Below, piece after piece: positions 45,585 through 57,138 of a stretch of DNA of 62,000 nt (positions within the stretch are counted from its first letter, which is position 1; each line of letters begins with the position of its first letter). The position numbers and the translations under genes were made by a program. The DNA is taken from positions 521,362,185 to 521,424,184 of the forward strand of contig NC_081414.1 of NCBI RefSeq assembly GCF_030272615.1, given 5' to 3'. The DNA comes from Cryptomeria japonica (lineage: Eukaryota > Streptophyta > Pinopsida > Cupressales > Cupressaceae). Under the pieces are notes generated by a model. That model did not search any database. It saw only the letters and a list, made by a program, of their open reading frames with translations, and was not told the DNA's origin.

Positions 45585-45596
45585 TTGGTATCAAAG
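45585..45596 (+). promoter_or_regulatory. Primer binding site of Q
   Basis: TTGGTATCAAAG, one change from the tRNA-iMet complement, one base after the LTR. Confidence 0.8.
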
Positions 45597-45647
45597 TTGT
45601 GGACTCTAGAAGAAAAGTTTAAAGGTACTTGAGGCAAAGATCCGAAG

Positions 45648-47030
45648 ATGTATAAAAGGGATGCACCAAAGCTGAACAAGTCAAGTTTCTCCACATGGTA
45701 GAAAAGGATGAAGCTGCACTTATTAGGAATTGGAGAATATGCAACATACTATTTGAAGAATGATTAAATAGCACCTAGCACCAACCCAATGACCTTGGAA
45801 GAGATAAAGGTAAAGGAAGAACATATTCAAGCTATGATTGAAATAACATCAACATTGATTGACTCAAAGTTTAATGATCTAGAAGGCTATAATGATGCAA
45901 AAGCAATATGGACCAAGCTCATATCTATTTATGGTGGTGATGAACATGTCCAAAGAGCAAAATTAGATAGTCTAAGAGGACAACTTGAATCCATGAGAAT
46001 GAATGAAGGTGAGAACATAACCCAATACAGTACAAGGTTGAAGGAAATTGTCAATCAAATTAAAGGAGCAGGAGGAACTATTGAAGAAAAGGATGTAACA
46101 AGTAAGTTGTTGAGAACCCTTCTACCTACTCATGCCATTCGAGTCTCTACAATCAATGAATTAAGGTTTGTACCAAACATGCCAGTCTCTTTGGATGCCA
46201 CTGTCGGTAAGCTACATGCATTTGAGTTAAGTAATTTTGATAATAGTGGGTCTTCGGTAAATAAAGAAGAACCTACATTTAGTTCTTTTCATAGTGGTGA
46301 ATCTGATGACTATAATGATAGAATGAATAAGTATTCTAAAGGAAATCATAGTGGAGCAAGTGAGAGATTTTGTAAAAACATGGAAGTACACAAACTGTAT
46401 GAGAAGATTAGAAAGCAAGAAGAGTTTGAAGCACTATTGGCCAGAAGGTTACCAAGAGGCAAAGGTAAGTATAAAGGAAAGCTACCTTTAAAATGTTTCA
46501 ATTGTGATAAAATAGGACATATGGCTTCTAACTGCCCTAACAAAGAATCTAGTGAGAAGAGAGAATACCGAGAAGACAGACATAAAGACAATCACTACAA
46601 AGGACATCGAGACTTCAGAAGGAGAGATAGAAAGACATGCCTAGAAGCTGATGAGGAATCCAACGATGATAAATCTGATGAAACTGATACAGAGGAAGTT
46701 GTTTATGTGGCTATTAAAGATGGATCAGAAGAAGAAAGGTATGAAGAAAAAGCCCTAATATCTCACATAAATAATAATTATTCTTGGATCATAGACAGTG
46801 GATGCTCACATCACATGACAGGTGATAAACACAAGTTTGTTAAATTAGAAGACTATGATGGAGGATATGTAAGATTTGGTAATGATGCACCATGTCTAGA
46901 GAAAGGTAAAGGATCGATAACACTTCTTGACAATGCTAAATGTGATGATGTATACTGGGTTGAAGGTTTGAAATACAATTTGTTGAGTGTAGCACAGCTA
47001 AACAATATAGGATACCGAATAGAATTCTAG
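45648..47030 (+). pseudogene. Copia Q gag and protease
   Basis: ATG at 45648 opens MYKRDAPKLNKSSFSTW. Two stops (near 45699 and 45768) precede a 413-codon open stretch from 45789. The capsid domain spans EDIQAMIEITSTLIDSKF-like to INELRFVPNMPVSLDATVGK. The zinc knuckle CFNCDKIGHMASNC is intact, followed by a charged Arg/Asp/Glu linker. The protease active site WIIDSGCSHHMTGDKHKF is fully conserved, the only intact Copia protease in the window. The frame ends in TAG at 47028, just after the LLSVAQLNNIGY block. Confidence 0.92.
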
Positions 47031-48297
47031 AAGGGATGTGTCAAAGTTCATGACAAACATGGAAAGTTGGTTGCTACCGGGACACAAACAAAAGGTAATA
47101 CATTTCATCTTGACTCAACTCATAACAAATGTCTACATGCAAAAATAGAAGATACCTGGTTATGGCATAAAAGGTTTTGTCATGTAAATTTTGATAATCT
47201 GATCAAAATAAGTAAGAAGCATCGAGTAAGAGGTCTACCAAGCCTAGAAAAACTTGAGAATGCTATGTGCTGAGGATGCCAGATGGGTAAGATGACAAGA
47301 TCAAGCTTTACAAGTAATTCCTACACTTATAAAGGAATTTTAGATCTAGTACACACTGATCTTTGTGGTCCCATGACAGTTCAAAGTTATTATGGTGATA
47401 AATACTTCATATTATTTGTGGATGATTACTCAAGGATGATGTCAGTTATGTTTTTAAAAGAAAAATCACAACCTTTTCAAATGTTTAAATGGTACAAGGC
47501 AAGAGTTTAAAATGAAACAAGAAGACAACTGAAATGTCTTAGATCTGATAAAGGAGGAGAATTCACTTCTGATGAATTTAACTTATTCTGCAATAATCAT
47601 GGTATAAAAAGGCAAGTGTCTGCATCGAGAACACCTCAGCAAAATGGGATAGGTGAGAGAAGAAACAGATCAATTGTAGATTGTGCCAGAACCCTGATGA
47701 TAGAAAAGAGGGTACCTCAAACATTTTGGAGGGAAGCAATCAGCACTGCTGTTTACACCTTGAACCAATTATAACTGAAGAAAGGAACTATGAAGACACC
47801 ATATGAAATTTGGTATGACAAGAAACCTAATGTAAGTTATTTTAAAATCTTTGGAAGTAGATGTTATGTTCACAAAGATGAAAGGAATGGAAATTTTGAT
47901 CAGAAAAGTGAGGAAGGAACATTTCTTGGTTATTCTTCTAGAAGTAAAGCATTTAAATGTCTGATCAAATCATCTAACAAAATAGTACAAAGTGCAAATG
48001 TGAAAATTGATGAATTTGGAGAAAGAAATGATGAAGGAAATTCCAAAGAACAAGAAAATTATGAAGAATTTGTTTATGTTCAACCGAGAAGTCCTACCAA
48101 GAAAGTTACAGAAGAAAATGAAGATAATATCTAGTTACCGAGTGATGAAGAAGATCATACAGATCCTACCGAGCCTTTATTAGCCAAATATGTCAAAAGA
48201 AATCATGCATCAAGTCAGATTATAGGAGATATGGATGATCCAGTGATGACAAGGAACAAACTAAGACATAACACATGTCTGATATCTGAATAATAGT
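47031..48297 (+). pseudogene. Copia Q GAG-pre-integrase and integrase
   Basis: Continues the gag frame with stops near 47271, 47508, 47772 and 48132. Zinc-binding WLWHKRFCHVNFD pairs with GCQMGK, where the first of two Cys has become a stop. Integrase triad: HTDLCGP, SDKGGEFTS and NGIGERRNR, all present. YEIWYDKKPNVSYFKIFGSR and FLGYSSRSKAFKCL follow. Five stops in an otherwise unshifted frame suggest moderate age. Confidence 0.9.
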
Positions 48298-49791
48298 AAA
48301 AGAGGCATTTAACAATGAAGATTGGGTAAATGCTATGATAGAAGAGATTGATCAAATCAAGAAGAATGAAACTTAGACATTAGTCCCAAGACTAAAGGAC
48401 AAAAATGTAATCGGTACAAAGTAGATTTTAAGAAACAAGCTAAATAAAAAAGGTGAGGTCATTCAGAACAAAGCAAGACTAGTTTGCAAAGGTTATGCTC
48501 AAGAAGAAGGAATAGATTATGGTGAGACTTTTGCACCTGTGGCTAGACTTGAGGGAGTAAGAACATTGTTGACATATGCTTCTTTCAAAAATTTCAAGGT
48601 ATATCAAATGGATGTTAAATCTACATTTTTGAATGGTATACTAGAAGAAGAAGTTTATATTGAACAACCTGAAGGATTTGTTGAAGACAAGAGTAAAGAT
48701 CAGGTATGTAAATTAAACAAAGCTTTATATGGTCTGAAACAATCACCTAGAGCATGGTATGAGCGACTACACTCTTACCTAATCAAGATTGGATTTATAA
48801 CGACAAGTGAAAACAACAATAAGTACATGAAGAATGATGAGGACAATGGAATACTGATCTTAGCCATATTTATTGATGATATTATTTTTTGTGGAAACGA
48901 TTCTCTATGCAAGAACTTTGGAAATGAAATGTGCAAAGAATTTGAGATGTCATTAATCGGTGAGATAAAATATTTTATAGGTTTACAAATACTACAAATG
49001 AAAGATGAGATTTTCATTACTCAATCCAAGTACATAAAGGAAATCTTGAAGAAATTTGGAATGGAGGATTCTAAACCTATAAGTACTCCTATGACTACTA
49101 ATTGTAAACTATCAAAGAATGATGAATCTGCATCTATTGATGAGACACTTTACCGATCTATGATTGGAAAGCTACAATATGTTGTTCACAGTAGACCAGA
49201 TATAGCACATGCAGTAGGAATAGTTGAAAGATTTTTAGAAGATCCCAAAGAAACCCATATGACAACAATCAAGAGAATTTTCAGATACCTGAGAGGCATT
49301 GAAGACTATGGTTTAGTATATAAAAAGAGGAATGGTTTGATTTAAAAGTTTATACTGATGCTGATTGGGTAGGAAACATTGATGACAGGAAAAGCACAAG
49401 TGGTGGAGCTTTCTTCTTGGGAGATATACTAGTAAGTTGGCTTAGCAAGAAACAAGGATGCATTTCACAATCAACAGTTGAAGCTGAATATGTCGTTGCA
49501 ACATTGAATTGTACAAATATAGCATGGATCAAGCAACTATTGGAAGGTATAAATGAGAAAGTTACCAAGCCAATAACTATATTCTATGATAATACTAGTG
49601 CCATTAGCATTTCAAAGAATCCGATAATGCACTCTAAGACAAAACATATCTCTATAAAGTATCATTATCTTAGAGAAGAAGTTCAAGAGAAGAAAGTTAT
49701 GCTGGAATATATCAGTTCAATGGAGCAAATAGCAAACATCTTCACAAAGCCACTGCCAAGGGACACTTTTGAGTATCTTAGAAGAAATTAG
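48298..49791 (+). pseudogene. Copia Q reverse transcriptase and RNase H
   Basis: RT starts with EAFNNEDWVNAMIEEI and [15 protein letters not shown], with two TAGs at Trp positions. A 268-codon open stretch from 48539 then contains [35 protein letters not shown] and the catalytic [11 protein letters not shown] (usual YVDD). After a frameshift near 49340 RNase H reads [20 protein letters not shown], with the catalytic aspartates kept, and VEAEYVVATLNCTNIAW. It ends at TAG 49789-49791 after TKPLPRDTFEYLRRN. Confidence 0.9.
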
Positions 49792-50260
49792 GTGTCCTAC
49801 CCCTATATTCTACTCACTGACAGAGTTCAATGAAAGCATCAATTCGATGACTCTATCAAATATTATTTGTGGATTGATGCTGATTTATGCACTTTAGGAG
49901 GTTTTCTAAAGGTGTGCAGGAAATAGTGATTGTAGATAAGTTGCTCTGACCGAGACTGAGATAATACATGTGTAACACAGCAAGGCAAATCACTTCACAG
50001 GGGAAGAAACCATGAATTAGCTCTTTTTTCTTTTTGGCATTGTTGTCAAAGGGGGAGAAGACTAAATGGAGAAGTTAGACTAAATGGAGAAGATAATAGA
50101 AAACCAATGCCAGGGGGAGAAGACTTCAGGAGAAGGTTTGATCAGCTCAAGGATAACAAGAGAAGACTAAACAAAAATCTGAATCTGAATCAGTTGGAAA
50201 AAATCAAGTTGGTATTACCATTTAATTGTTGGTTTTGCCATCAATACCAAAGGGGTAGAT
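49792..50260 (+). promoter_or_regulatory. 3' non-coding region of Q with polypurine tracts
   Basis: ACAGGGGAAG near 49997, AAAGGGGGAGAAG near 50049, CAGGGGGAGAAG near 50111 and AAAGGGGTAGAT at 50249-50260, the last abutting the LTR. Contains a short duplication (TAAATGGAGAAG twice near 50065-50095). No coding. Confidence 0.72.
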
Positions 50261-51747
50261 TGTTCGCATTTCAATAAGGATATTGAGAAGGTTGTTGGAG
50301 ATTGTTGATATAACTAAAGAAGGATGATTACTGTCTTAATAATATTATTTTATCATTGATGTCAAGAAATTGATTTTCTGATTTAGTATGATGTTGCCAT
50401 ATCTTGAGAAGTATGTGATGATGAGTATTAGGAGGTTGGTAAGTGACACAGAAAGAATGTGATAATAAAGAGGAGATATAAGTTATTCAATGGGCAACTG
50501 TTACCGAGTTAGATAATGATGAGATCATGTTGTTTTGATTGTTTTGATATCCTACACATGTTGTTGATTATAAGTTTAATATTGTATTATGTCACTGAGC
50601 AAGGAACCTAGTCGATAGACCCTAAGGTACCTAGTCGGTAAACCCTAAGGTTATTGATATCGGTTAACGAAGGTAGAATGTCTACCGAGCGAAGTTCAGT
50701 ATTAGCTGAGTAAGAACCGAGTTATAATAGATCACATTGGATAGATAAAAACATTATTTAATGAAGGATACTGATGAGCTAGAGATGAATAAATGATTGG
50801 CTTGTCATGCAAGAAGTTTGTTAAGAATCTACGATAATGAAAATACAAGAGGAAGATCTACAACACAGATTGAACCACAATAACCTAGCACAAGTTCCTA
50901 GGAAGGAATGCAAGTTCCAAGGTGATGTAAAACATTTTTAGATTGAAGGATACATTGAACCTAGTCAAGTTTGATGATCTAATGACTAAGATTGATCATG
51001 GGAAATGTGATCAAGGAGATTAAGTGGTCAAAAATTGTTTATAAATAAGGGATTGTTGATAAACACTACATGCGGGCAAATGTATGCACAGTGATGCTAC
51101 ATGAATGTTTACCAAGCTCAAAAGCTTGAAGATCTGATTGAAGAATAGATTGAGAAGCCCAACAAGCCCATCAAGGGATTAGATAAGTCTTATGACAAGA
51201 TTGTTTTGAGTAAATAAGAATCTGCTTTAGCATTTTAGATGTGAAGTTGCAGATATATTTTATTACTGTTGTTTATTTTTTAAGTGACAAGAAATCTCTT
51301 AACCGAGTGGACCTAACAGTCTTATTTGTAAACCCTCTAGCAAGGTAACATTCTAAATGAGTGTTTGAAATCCTTTGACAAGGTCACTTATAACAAAGTG
51401 CAAGACTCTAACAAGTCTGAGGGAAATCCCTTAACTGGGTCACATCTAGCAATGTGTTTGTAATCTTTAACAGGATTTTCTTTTAACCGAGCATACTCTA
51501 GAAGGGTATATTTCTTAGTGGGTCCAAAATCCCATAGTGGTTTTTCCCTCTTTGGTTTTCCATGTTAAATCTAGTGTTATATGTGTTGTGATGTTATCTG
51601 TTCATGAGTTTGAATGTTTTACAGTTTTGGTTATGTATTCTAAAGTATAAGCTTCCGAGGTTGAATCTGTTGAATATATTGAAGATTAAGTTTGTATGAT
51701 TCACCCCCCCCTCTCATCTTGTCTACTATTAGCATCAGAGCTTTACA
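50261..51747 (+). repeat. 3' LTR of Q
   Basis: TGTTCGCATTTCAATAAGG to GAGCTTTACA, about 1,487 bp. Differs from the 5' LTR by scattered substitutions and a local duplication near 50610-50650 (CCTAGTCGGTAAACCCTAAGG-like unit twice). Contains GGTTTTTCCCTC and the CCCCCCCCTCTCATC box. Confidence 0.92.
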
Positions 51748-51752
51748 AGTTG

Positions 51753-52850
51753 TGCATACCCAAGTTCTCTATGATACTAAACATAATCAGGGAGAAGCAC
51801 TGTGGAGCAATGGTAGGCCATTTTGGCCTTGATAAGACACTAGACTTGATGAAGAGGCACTACTTTTGCCCCAAATTGCAGACATATGTCAGGAGATTTG
51901 TGGAGACATGTGTGATATGCGAAAAAGAAAAGGGGAAGTCCACCAATGCAAGCTTATACCAGCCTTTACCCATTCCTTCAAGACCATGGGAAAGTATAAG
52001 TATGGATTTATTTTTAGGATTTCATAGGACAAGAAAAGGTTATGATAGTGTTTTTGTAGTGGTGGATAGCTTTAGTAAAATGGCACATTTCTTGCCATGT
52101 AAAACCACCTGTGATGCTTCTTATGTTGAAGATTTATTTTTCAAAGAAATTGTTCGAATACATGGTTTGCCTTTGACCATAGTCTCTGATAGGGATGTGA
52201 AATTTATTGGACACTTCTCAAGGACCCTTTGGAAGAACCTTGGCACAAATATATCCTTCTCCTCAGCCTGCCATCCCCAAATGGATGGCCAAAATGAAGT
52301 TGTAAATAGATCATTGGGAAACCTGCTAAGATGTTTGACTAGGCAATATGGAGAGAAGTGGGATAACATACTATCTCAGGCAAAATTCTCTTATAATGAT
52401 ACAGTAAATAGAAGCACTAGTAAGTCACCTTTCTAGGTTGCATATGGCATCCACCCAAGGGGTGTGTTGGAGTTAAGGGAACTACCTCAAGGAGAAGCCA
52501 TTAGTGTAGATGGAGAAACCTTTGCCACCACCATAAAGGAGATACATGACCAAGTTAAAAATCACCTTCAACAATCTATAGAAAGGTATAAGGCTCATGT
52601 TGATAAGAAGAAGAGGGATGTCCAGTTTGATGTGGGAGACTTGGTGTGGGTTCACTTGAAGAAGGAAAGATTTCCAAAAGGCAAATATACAAAGCTTATG
52701 TAGAGAAAGATTGGACCCTGTAAAATCTTGACAAAATATGGACAAAATGCTTTTGAACTCCAACTCCCACCCGATCTTGGTTTGTCACCCATTTTTAATG
52801 TATGTGACTTAACTCTTTACAAATGTAGTGTTGATGTAGGAGAAGAAAAA
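51753..52850 (+). pseudogene. Gypsy L integrase
   Basis: Resumes after Q as CIPKFSMILNIIREKH. The HHCC finger is complete (HCGAMVGH ... CVICEKEK). Core triad: SMDLFLGF, SDRDVKFIGHF and GQNEVVNRSLGNLLR, all intact. KFSYNDTVNRSTSKSPF is followed by TAG at 52434-52436. The C-terminal part continues in frame with VDKKKRDVQFDVGDLVWVHL and IGPCKILTKYGQNAFELQLP after a second TAG near 52701. Only stops separate the parts, so this is the best preserved piece of L. Confidence 0.92.
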
Positions 52851-53089
52851 ATTTAGGTTGTAGCAGATGATGACATTCCCAAACATGAACCATCAAATTT
52901 GTATAAAGTTTTGGATACCAAGATTGTAGAGAGGACAAGGAAAAAATTATATATGGAGTATTTGGTGGCCTAGTAGGGACAATCAGATTCTGAAGTAGTC
53001 TAGATGACAGAATAACAAATAAAAAACCATTGTGCAGATTTGCAGACTCTCATCTTAAGTGGACTTGAGATTTCTTCTTCCAAGGAGTA
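52851..53089 (+). pseudogene. Gypsy L chromodomain
   Basis: After TAG near 52854 the frame gives EPSNLYKVLDTKIVERTRKK, then LYMEYLVA, two stops at the usual Trp-Lys position, and GQSDSEVV. This matches the VLD...RTR..YLV.WKG pattern of chromovirus chromodomains, which bind modified histone tails and direct integration. The domain has three or more stops. The tract just before the 3' LTR (CCAAGGAGTA) is poor. Confidence 0.75.
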
Positions 53090-54537
53090 TGGTGCAGGGG
53101 AACCCCTTCAACATGATCATTTAGGCTCAAAGGAGGAAGGATAAGACCTTAAACATGTCTTCGGATGTTTTCCTTGTGTTTCAATCATGCATTTTGTGTC
53201 TGTAATAAAGGACCCCATCTTGTGAGCCAAACTCCTATTTTGGCATCTTGATAAGCCAATTAGGACTTTTGGAAAAAAGGGGACTAAGTATGCTTAGGAT
53301 ATGTTTGTCCTAGTGGTTTTATTTGTTTTATGTGCTTATAGGGTGTTTAGAGGTGTTGACCCAAGTCATTTGGGTGTAAGAAATGACATTTTTTACAACT
53401 TTTGTGCAAATTTTTGAATTCTTGTTGGTCTAACTCCTCCAATGGATTTAACCTCTTGTTTTTAGTTGAGATAATTTATATAGGGGTATAAACACCTTTA
53501 GGACACAATTCTTAAGGAGAGACTATACAGAGAAAGATTTTTATGATTGCAAACAATATGAAATTCTAAGCTTTTCCTGCAAATGTGAAGTTTTGGCATG
53601 GGGTACGAAGTTGTATGGATTGGGACCAATACCCAATGTTGTTATTTTGTTAGTGTCATGAGTTACCAATGATTTGGTCTTTATTTGAGGACTTGATCAT
53701 TTGTTTTTCTCTAGTACCTAGGGTTTTGCCTTTCCATGGCCATAACTTGCAGCCTATCCATCTTAAACTCATGGCAATGGGTGGGATGTAAGTGTGGCCT
53801 ATGTACTCTATGATTCCAAAGGAATTTTTTAGGAGGATCAAGGTAAATGTGTGTTTGATCAGGTCCTAGGTAGACATCTCTATGTGGCTACCTAGCCCTT
53901 AGATTGCAAGGATTACCCTAGAAGACAATTGGTGATGATTCCAGGAGTGTAACCTTGTAATCTACAATGGTTTATGGTTTCCCACATGCTCATGGGGTTT
54001 TGGTTGTAAGGTGTGTCCATTTTCATATAGTTGTTTCACAAATGGAGGCCTAATTAACCCTTTATGACAGTTGGTCATCATCGGGTTCAGACATTTCCTT
54101 GTTAGATCTTGACTTCTCCTTTTGGGGGATTGTGTAAGACCATAAAGGGTATCTAAATCAATGAATTTTTTCATAGGTTGTTTGGAAATGTTTGGACTTA
54201 AGTTCCCATTACTCGTCTCCAAGGGTTACAAGCAAATAGGCCTAATTGTGAAGGTGTCATAGGGAATTGGGTTAGATACTTGAAACCAGTGTTTGGTCTA
54301 GTCCATGTGAGTATTGTATGATCCAAAATAGGTGTTGTGAAGGTCAGAAAACTTAGGAGGCTTCATGATGCATAATGGAGCAAGTTACCCAATTTGAGTA
54401 GTATGAATCTTAGAGTGAAATGAGAAGTTGGAACTAAGATTGTAGAGCCTTGCTTTGTAGGATCCTATTGGTGATTTGAGGGGTCCATGTCATACATCTT
54501 GAAGTGTTTGACAAGATACAAGGAGGGATCTACATCA
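53090..54537 (+). repeat. 3' LTR of L
   Basis: TGGTGCAGGGGAACCCC to CTACATCA, 1,448 bp, uninterrupted. Comparison with 30014-32588 defines the empty site of solo LTR O. Confidence 0.93.
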
Positions 54538-54898
54538 ACATGTTTGATTGCACAAATTGATGAAAGTTGGTTATGGCATAAAAGACTCCTGTCATGTGAA
54601 TTTTGATTGCATTGTAAAGATCAGTTCAACCAAGGTAGTAAGGAATTCACCTATGATTTTAAAACCTCATAATCTGATATGTAAGGAATGTCAAATGGGA
54701 AAGCAAGTTGGAACAACATTTAAGAGCATTTTTGAGAAATCCAATAATATTCTTGATTTAATTCATACTGATTTATGTGGTCCAACAAGAACAAAAAGTC
54801 CTTAGGGTGATAGATACTAATTTATGTGGTCCAGCAAGAAGTGCTTATAATTGATGATTATTCTAGAATGTGTTGGGTTACTTTTCTCAAGGAGAAAT
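54538..54898 (+). pseudogene. Copia M right arm: pre-integrase and integrase start
   Basis: Resumes after the ACATG duplication: LIAQIDESWLWHKRL, then a one-base insertion breaks CHVNFD. The next frame gives HVNFDCIVKISSTKVVRNSP, CKECQMGKQV and HTDLCGPTRT, the first integrase Asp. A 23-bp copy of the TTTATGTGGTCCA block is inserted near 54818-54841. The gene ends at 54898, where P is inserted after CTCAAGGAGAAAT. The remainder of M is not in the window. Confidence 0.88.
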
Positions 54899-56373
54899 TG
54901 ATGGTTTTGATACTTAATGTAAGTATAGATGCCAAGAAAATAAGATGAGAGGAGGGGGGGTGAGTCATACAAACTTAATCTTCCATAAAAACATCAGATT
55001 CAACCTCGGTAACATATATTTCAATAATATATCCAAAACTGCCAAACATGCAAACTCAAAAGCATATAAAAATCATAGCACTCATAACACCAGATTTAAT
55101 GTGGAAACCCAAATAGGGAAAAACCACTGTGGGATTTCGAACCCACTAAGAAATATACTCTTCTAGAGTATGCTCGATTAAAAGCAAATCCTGTTAAAGA
55201 TTACAAACACATTGCTAGATGTGACCCGGTTAAGGGATTTCCCTCAGATCTGTTAGGATCTTCACCTTGTTAGAAGTGACCTTGTTAAAGGATTTCAAAC
55301 ACTTAATGAGAATGTCACCTTGCTAGAGGGTTTTACAAATAAGATTGTTAAGTCCACTCGGTTAAGAGATTTTCTGTCACTTCACAAAATAAAAGTAATA
55401 AAAATCTATCTACAACTTCACATCTAAAATGCTAAAGCAGATTCTTATTTGCTCAATACAATATAGACATAGAACTAATCTTGTCCATCTACTGGGCTTT
55501 ATACTCTATTATACAAACAGTTCTTCAAGCTTCTGTGCTTGGTAATCACTATGTAGCATCCCTGTGCATACACTTGCCCGCATACATTGTTTATCAACAG
55601 TTCCTTATTTATAAACAATTTGCCAACTGCTTAATCTCCTTGATCACATTTCCCATGATCAGTCATAGCCATCAGATCTTCAAACTTTGTCCAGGTTCAA
55701 TGTATTCGCCGATCTGAAAACATTTTACCCTGCCTTGGAACTTGTATACATTTCTTGGAACTTGTGCTAGGGTATTGCAGTTCAATCTGAGTTGTAGATC
55801 TTCCTACCAATTTTCCTTTGCCATAGATTCTTTAACAAACTTCATTCATGACATACCAATCATTTAATCATAGCCAGCTCATCAGCTTCCTTCATTAAAT
55901 AATGCATGTAATCATTTAATGCATTCTGTTATTACTTGGTTGCAACTCGGTAGATACTAAACTTCACTCGGTAGACATTTCGCCTTCATTAATCGATAGC
56001 GATAACCTTAGGGTTTAACGACTAGGTTCCTTGCTCGGTAACATAGTATAGTATTAACCTTACAATCAATAACATATGTATGATATCAAAACAATCTAAA
56101 CATCATGATCTCATCATTGTCTAACTCGGTAATAGTTGCCCATTGAATAACTTATTTCTCCCCTTATTCATCATATTCTTTCTGTGTTTTTTACCGACAT
56201 CTTTATACTCATCAAATCATACTTCTCAAGATATGGCAACATCATACTAAATTAGAAAATCAATTTCTTGACATCAATGACAAAATAATAATATTAAGAT
56301 AGTAAAACATCCTTGATCAGTTATATCCATAATCATCAACAACCTTCTCAATATCCTTATTGAAATGCCAACA
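54899..56373 (-). repeat. 3' LTR of P
   Basis: In + from TGATGGTTTTGATACTTAATG to ATGCCAACA, 1,475 bp. Matches the Q LTR but ends CAAAACCATCA (minus), as in B. Confidence 0.92.
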
Positions 56374-56787
56374 ATCTCCCCCTTTGGCATTGATGGCAAA
56401 ACTAATTGATTTGACCTAATTGATTCAGATTGTTGTGAGATTCTGAAATGCTAAAATGCTCTCCTCCTATCATCAGAATTCTTACCCATACATTAGTCTT
56501 CTCTTTTCTTTTTAGTCTTCTCTTTCTTCAGTCTTCTCCCCCTTTGACAACAATGCCAAAAATTAAAGAACTAAAACATAATTTCTTTCTGTATGAAGTG
56601 AATTCCTATTATTATGTGTCAACTTAGTCTCCGTGAGAGAATTTTTTCTTTAATTCTTGTTCCTTGTATTGTTTCCTATATTTGTTTCCTGCACACCTTT
56701 AGAAAACATCCTAAAGTGTGTAATTCAACATCAACTCTTAAAAGATATTCTGTAGAGTCATCGAATTGATGCTTTCACTGAACTCAG
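56374..56787 (-). promoter_or_regulatory. 3' non-coding region of P with polypurine tracts
   Basis: C-rich boxes in + at 56376 (TCTCCCCCTTTGGC) and 56535 (TCTCCCCCTTTGAC), with weaker ones near 56461 and 56630. The first abuts the LTR. No coding seen. Confidence 0.7.
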
Positions 56788-57138
56788 TTAGTGAGTAGAA
56801 GATAGGGGTAGGACCCCTAACTTACTTCTGAGATACTCAAAAGTGTCCCTTGGCAGTGGCTTGGTGAAGATATCTACTATTTGTTCCTTTGTGCTAACAT
56901 ACTCCAACACCACTTTCTTCTCTTGGGCTTCTTCTCTAAGACAATGATATTTGATAGAGATGTGCTTTGTCTTAGAGTGCATAATAGGATTCTTTGAAAT
57001 GATAATGGAACTAGTATTGTCACAGAATATAGTTACTGGCTTGGTAATTTTCTCATTTATACCTTCCAACAGTTGTTTGATCCATGCTATGTTGGTACAA
57101 TTCAATGCTGCAGCAATGTATTCAGCTTTTGTTGTTGA
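56788..57138 (-). pseudogene. Copia P RNase H, C-terminal part
   Basis: Follows the RT ORF after an in-frame TAG at 57139-57141, and continues with AEYIAAALNCTNIAWIKQLL, the DNTSSIIISKNPIMHSKTKH block and TKPLPRDTFEYLRSKLG. The reading frame is the same as that of RT, so a single stop separates an otherwise complete RNase H. Confidence 0.88.

Larger units (their letters stand above)
44094..51747 (+). mobile_element. Copia element Q
   Basis: Plus-strand Copia with both LTRs, a primer site, gag-protease-integrase in one frame, RT-RNase H in shifted frames and a tract region. Target duplication AGTTG at 44089-44093 and 51748-51752. The L frame resumes precisely (GEKL, then CIPKFSM). Same family as P and LTR B. 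Confidence 0.94.
30014..54537 (+). mobile_element. Gypsy chromovirus L (with O, K and Q nested inside)
   Basis: Plus-strand Gypsy spanning 24.5 kb because of three later insertions. LTRs begin TGGTGCAGG and end CTACATCA. It is flanked by perfect ACATG duplications in M. Order: gag, retropepsin, RT, RNase H, HHCC integrase, C-terminal chromodomain. Removing O, K and Q leaves about 8.2 kb. Coding has many stops. Confidence 0.95.
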
